The notes under the pieces: model-generated
The model's database searches: none
Seen by the model: the letters and a program-made list of their open reading frames with translations, nothing else
What the model was told of the DNA's origin: nothing
Position numbers and translations under genes: made by a program
Part shown: piece by piece, positions 61,003 to 64,000 of the stretch
Layout: every line of letters starts with the position of its first letter
Position numbering within the stretch: position 1 is the stretch's first letter
Assembly: GCF_001427795.1 (NCBI RefSeq)
Contig: NZ_LMHJ01000004.1
Location: 248,001-312,000 of the forward strand
Source: Nocardioides sp. Root682
GTDB lineage: Bacteria > Actinomycetota > Actinomycetes > Propionibacteriales > Nocardioidaceae
DNA: 64,000 bases
Direction of reading: 5' to 3'

Positions 61003-61024
61003 CACCGCGAACACGCAGTGCATG
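61003..61024. repeat. 22-bp direct repeat, right copy
   Basis: Identical over 22 bp to 59375-59396 and followed by CCTTCA rather than TCCTTC. It lies about 110 bp before the nuclease-like gene. Confidence 0.65.
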
Positions 61025-61133
61025 CCTTCATTGCGTCGGAACAGCCTTACTCTGCGAGCTCGGAGCACAAGACTACGGCGGCCCAGCCGTCGCGACGCCG
61101 AATCTGTCGGACGTATGCAGAACAATCGAGAGC

Positions 61134-63563
61134 GTGACCACAGGGCCTGAAAGCGTGCGATTTATTGGAGCCGGGACCGGCGTCAATCTTGCGCGTGCGG
61201 ACCGCTACATGACCGAACTCCTCGCCCACACTTCCGGTCGTGCAGACGCGATCGCGCACCTCGACCGCACGATTGAGAGCAGCTGGGATGAGCTCGAGGC
61301 CGCCTTGGAGGGACACGACTCCTTCGACGCGCTGGCCTTCTTGCGGATGGTCGCCGGTCCGTGGGACTTCTCCGATGTCCGTGAGAGCGACAGCCGAGTC
61401 GAGACGTCGCAAGCCGCGCAGGACGTCGTGGGCCTGGTGTTGCTTGGCATGGGTCTGCCTCGAAAGCCGCTGACAGGTGAGAACTCTGGCCAGCCTGACC
61501 TCGGCAAGCTCATGGGGTGCGCCGGTGCCGTCATCGACGCTGCAAGTGTGCGGGCGCTGCTCATTGGCGACTCTGTCCAGCAACCCCTCGGTTCGCTCGC
61601 TGGCAGGTTCCTCGGCTACGAGTTGTCCGTCCGTGGCAGGCAGTACCAGTCGGTCGCGGAGGCGATGAACACCGAGTTGTTCAACGATCCGTCGGTGACG
61701 GCACTGGTTAGCGCGAGCCTCGGCTTCACGCTCGACGACGCGCGTGCGCTTCGTGATGCTGCGGTGGACCTACTCAACGAGAGATTCTTCGGTGCGCGTG
61801 ATCGATCAGGCGACCTCGTCGTAAGAAGCGGCGGTGGAGATCTCGGGGCCTCAGATCGAGAGCAACTCCGAAGCGATATGAACCTCATGCTGAATGAATG
61901 CCGACTGTTCGGTGCCGTGACCGCTTCGGATGTCGCTGACCACGCGGGTCTGCCGGAAGCGACGGTGCGCAACGTCCTCGACGTCTTCAGTTCGAAGAGG
62001 GCCGCGTCGGATGCGGCTGATCTGCGCTACGCGTTCGTCGAGGGCAGAAAAGTCTCGCCGGGCGGCTGTATCGCAGATGGTGACGAGTACCTGATCCTCA
62101 ATGGATTCCTCGGGGAGGACGAGCTGCGACGCGGCATCGAGCGGGCGATGATTGCCGCTGGGCAAGGAGGCGGGCTGGCGGCGCGAGCATGGGCCAAGTA
62201 CAACCGTCGACGAGCAGTCTTCTCAGAGTCGAAGGCTGCAAAAGCGATGGGTCTGCTGCTCGCGGGTTCGCCAGCGACTTGGTGTGGGCAGAAGTACCTC
62301 GGTCCGGAGTCGTTGGCAGACTCGGGCCACTTCGGGCGCAACGCGGACCTGTCGGGCGTGGAGTCACGTGAGTACGAGTCCGACCTTCTGGTCGTGGTCG
62401 ATGGTGTCGCGCTCTGCGTCGAGGTGAAGGCCGGCTCGCTGACCGAGAAGGCCCGCGCAGGGAACGCAAAGCGGTTGGCCACCGATCTCGAGAAGACACT
62501 TCAGGAGGGCAGCGACCAGGCCGGTCGTCTGGCGCACCTCATCGGCCGCAACGAGGGCGTCTGGACCATCGACGGCAAGTGGATCGATCTCTCGGCAGTG
62601 CAGGAGATCCACTCAATCATCGTGATGCTCGACGACATGGGTCCGCTCTCATTGTCGATGAACGACCTTGCGACCAAGGGCGTGATCCAGTCCAGCGAGA
62701 TCCCGTGGATCGTGAGCATGCACGACCTCACCGTGTTGAGCCGTGTCGTCGAACGTCCGGCGCACTTCTTGGAGTACGTGCGGCGTCGCCGCGGTCGTCG
62801 TTTGGCGACGATGGTCAGTGGGGCAGACGAACTCGATCTGTTCATGTGGTTCCTGAGCGGCGGGATGTACTTCGAGTTGGACCCCAGTGATGTAGCCGCT
62901 CAGTTGCCAATCGAGGTTCCCGAAGACCTCCATCGTCGACGGGCCTTCGACGAGCAGGTCGAGGTCCGAATGGGCACTCTGACAGATCCCTTGGACGCAT
63001 GGTTTTACTGGACAGAAGGGCTTTCAGACACCGAGGTGCCCAAGCCGACTCGGCGGGAGGAACACTGGGTAGAGGACTTCTTGTCCGCCAGCCAGCAGTC
63101 GAAGTCGCCAGGCTGGCTCCGGTTCGGTGCTGATCTGGTGGGCTTGAGCGGGCCTGCGCAGCAGTCGCTGGGACGAGAGATCAAGGCGATGTGCCGTAGG
63201 TCGCGCGGTGGCGAACGCGAGAGAAGCTTGACTACCCATGGGACCACCTCGGAGGGCCCTTGGCTGCTCACTGCATGTGCGGTTCCTGCCGGGGTGGATA
63301 TCGATCACGTCCCCGACTACGTCAGCGCCAAGCAGTACCAGACCGCAGCCAGTCGGTCGATGGTTCTGCTCTACCGCACGGACGGTCGGCTATACGGATC
63401 TCGCTTTATTGGGCACCCCGAAGTCCGGACTGTCGCCCGCGACGCGGAGATGGAGATCGCTCCGTTGCGAAGCCTCGCGCGAACGTTTGCGACTGTGCCG
63501 CCGAGCGCGAAGCGCGCGACCAGGCAGTTGCGTGGCAAGCGATCCGGGAGGAAGCGTCGGTAA
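61134..63563 (+). CDS. Large orphan protein with NERD/PD-(D/E)XK-like nuclease motif
   Basis: 809 aa, no recognised full-length family. The first 240 residues are helical and acidic. Residues about 260-285 (AVTASDVADHAGLPEATVRNVLDVF) look like a winged-helix DNA-binding element. The key segment is YESDLLVVVDGVALCVEVKAG with D417 and E430-x-K432 spaced as in PD-(D/E)XK nucleases, followed by LQEGSDQAGRLAHLI, as in NERD domains. The C-terminal 250 residues are mixed alpha/beta and end in a very basic tail. The GTG at 61134 is the only sensible start. No partner gene is adjacent. A defence or anti-plasmid role is the leading guess. Confidence 0.7.
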   Translation: MTTGPESVRFIGAGTGVNLARADRYMTELLAHTSGRADAIAHLDRTIESSWDELEAALEGHDSFDALAFLRMVAGPWDFSDVRESDSRVETSQAAQDVVGLVLLGMGLPRKPLTGENSGQPDLGKLMGCAGAVIDAASVRALLIGDSVQQPLGSLAGRFLGYELSVRGRQYQSVAEAMNTELFNDPSVTALVSASLGFTLDDARALRDAAVDLLNERFFGARDRSGDLVVRSGGGDLGASDREQLRSDMNLMLNECRLFGAVTASDVADHAGLPEATVRNVLDVFSSKRAASDAADLRYAFVEGRKVSPGGCIADGDEYLILNGFLGEDELRRGIERAMIAAGQGGGLAARAWAKYNRRRAVFSESKAAKAMGLLLAGSPATWCGQKYLGPESLADSGHFGRNADLSGVESREYESDLLVVVDGVALCVEVKAGSLTEKARAGNAKRLATDLEKTLQEGSDQAGRLAHLIGRNEGVWTIDGKWIDLSAVQEIHSIIVMLDDMGPLSLSMNDLATKGVIQSSEIPWIVSMHDLTVLSRVVERPAHFLEYVRRRRGRRLATMVSGADELDLFMWFLSGGMYFELDPSDVAAQLPIEVPEDLHRRRAFDEQVEVRMGTLTDPLDAWFYWTEGLSDTEVPKPTRREEHWVEDFLSASQQSKSPGWLRFGADLVGLSGPAQQSLGREIKAMCRRSRGGERERSLTTHGTTSEGPWLLTACAVPAGVDIDHVPDYVSAKQYQTAASRSMVLLYRTDGRLYGSRFIGHPEVRTVARDAEMEIAPLRSLARTFATVPPSAKRATRQLRGKRSGRKRR

Positions 63564-63609
63564 CTGGTTCCGGCGGGCCGCGAGGTAGTGCGAAAACCTG
63601 GTGCCCGAC

Positions 63610-63629
63610 CAAGTAACGGCCGTTACTTG
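63610..63629. repeat. Perfect 20-bp palindrome, copy 4 of the TAACG repeat
   Basis: CAAGTAACGGCCGTTACTTG reads identically on both strands and contains the TAACGsCCGTTA core. It begins 46 bp after the nuclease-like stop. Confidence 0.7.
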
Positions 63630-63867
63630 ATGGACCATCGTTCTAGTCCAAACGCGTGCGCGCGCGAGGCGGCACTGCCCACGAGGATTGGTGGGGATTT
63701 TTTGCAACGATGCGCCTGATCCAGGGCGCAGAACCGTGTTGAGGATGTCGGCACCCAGACAGACCCCACCCCCCCCGTTACTCGCGCGAGATTCGAGAAG
63801 GGTGCATGTCTCCAACGGCCGCCCCTCTCTCGCGATAAGTAGGCCGGACGAAACTCGATGGGCAAGT

Positions 63868-63997
63868 AACGTGCGTTGGAGGCATTGCGCTGAGCGTTAC
63901 GCTTATCTCGGCGGTCGCGGAGGCACGGAGCGACCGCCGCTCGCTGTGGATCATGGTCCTCTCCAGGTCGAGAACCTGCCGCCCTTCAACGCACGTT
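63868..63997. repeat. Nested inverted repeats at the right edge
   Basis: AACGTGCGTTGGAGG (63868-63882) and CCTTCAACGCACGTT (63983-63997) are inverted with one mismatch, enclosing a perfect 10-bp hairpin (CGGCGGTCGC at 63909-63918 with GCGACCGCCG at 63930-63939). Element end or regulatory region; the right side is cut by the window. Confidence 0.55.
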
Positions 63998-64000
63998 GGC

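Larger units (their letters stand above)
60385..61133. other. Non-coding gap between excisionase-like gene and nuclease-like gene
   Basis: About 750 bp. I see no gene on either strand. It holds a palindromic repeat (60548-60560) and the right direct repeat (61003-61024). An integrase might have been lost from here, but no remnant motif (such as R..HxxR..Y) was found. Confidence 0.5.
56715..64000. mobile_element. Accessory island with rolling-circle Rep-like and excisionase-like genes (right end outside window)
   Basis: After the proline dehydrogenase gene the gene density drops, codon use becomes less GC-biased in places, and non-coding stretches of up to 1 kb appear. The island carries an HUH Rep-like gene, two excisionase-like HTH genes, a WhiB-like gene, a zinc-finger protein and a large nuclease-like protein, plus several repeat families not seen in the first 56 kb. 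The composition resembles actinomycete integrative elements or prophage remnants. Neither an integrase nor boundaries with attachment repeats were found, so limits are approximate. Confidence 0.6.
63564..64000. other. Structured non-coding tail of the window
   Basis: About 440 bp with no convincing gene. It has a perfect 20-bp palindrome (63610-63629), a CCCGTTACT half site near 63775-63783, and a 15-bp inverted repeat (63868-63882 with 63983-63997) around a 10-bp stem hairpin at 63909-63939. It probably continues outside. Confidence 0.55.

Noticed and set aside
58066..63629. CRISPR array
   Set aside because: The palindromic repeats are too far apart and irregular, and no cas gene is present.

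Overview
The window is high-GC actinobacterial DNA with many GTG/TTG starts, dense same-strand operons and ATGA/GTGA stop-start overlaps. The conserved order folP-folB-folK-DUF3180 ... DUF2520-panC-panD-nadB-nadC-coaX-lsr2-clpC ... mutY-disA-radA, together with WhiB- and Lsr2-family genes, indicates Actinomycetia. Codon style and a recurrent intergenic repeat suggest Nocardioides or a close relative; that genus call is inference. No rRNA, tRNA or CRISPR array was seen.

1-16.2 kb: a surface polysaccharide locus with glycosyltransferases, a SugE-type epimerase, two PLP aminotransferases and acyltransferases. Five of its genes match the WbpA/B/E/D/I set and could make a UDP-2,3-diacetamido-2,3-dideoxy-uronic acid. 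16.2-19.3 kb: folate genes folP, folB and folK and two small membrane proteins. 19.4-32.8 kb: a second envelope block with a very large TagF-like polymerase, a bifunctional Bcs1/Acs1-like CDP-ribitol enzyme, a pyruvyl transferase, an OafA-like acyltransferase and two GT61 paralogues. It looks like a teichoic-acid-type, pyruvylated or acylated polymer. A minus-strand DUF559-like gene bracketed by related 17-bp palindromes sits between the polymerase and the CDP-ribitol gene.

33-46.8 kb: pantothenate, NAD and CoA genes, lsr2, clpC (with a ClgR-like box), a deazaflavin-type reductase, mutY, disA and radA. 46.9-56.7 kb: mixed chromosomal genes, including a LacI regulator, a secreted subtilisin, a methyltransferase, a VOC protein, a Ppx/GppA phosphatase, a TIM-barrel isomerase, a TetR-ABC exporter operon and proline dehydrogenase.

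56.7-64.0 kb: an accessory island that runs off the window. It holds a small operon (unknown protein, excisionase-like HTH, short WhiB-like protein), a two-CPxC zinc protein, an HUH rolling-circle Rep-like gene, an excisionase-like gene, and a large orphan protein with a NERD/PD-(D/E)XK-type nuclease motif. Long non-coding stretches carry repeated TAACGCCCGTTA-type palindromes, a pair of perfect 22-bp direct repeats and two diverged origin-like modules. No integrase is visible. The strongest candidates for undescribed biology are the palindrome-bounded DUF559 cassette and this island with its 809-residue nuclease-like protein.
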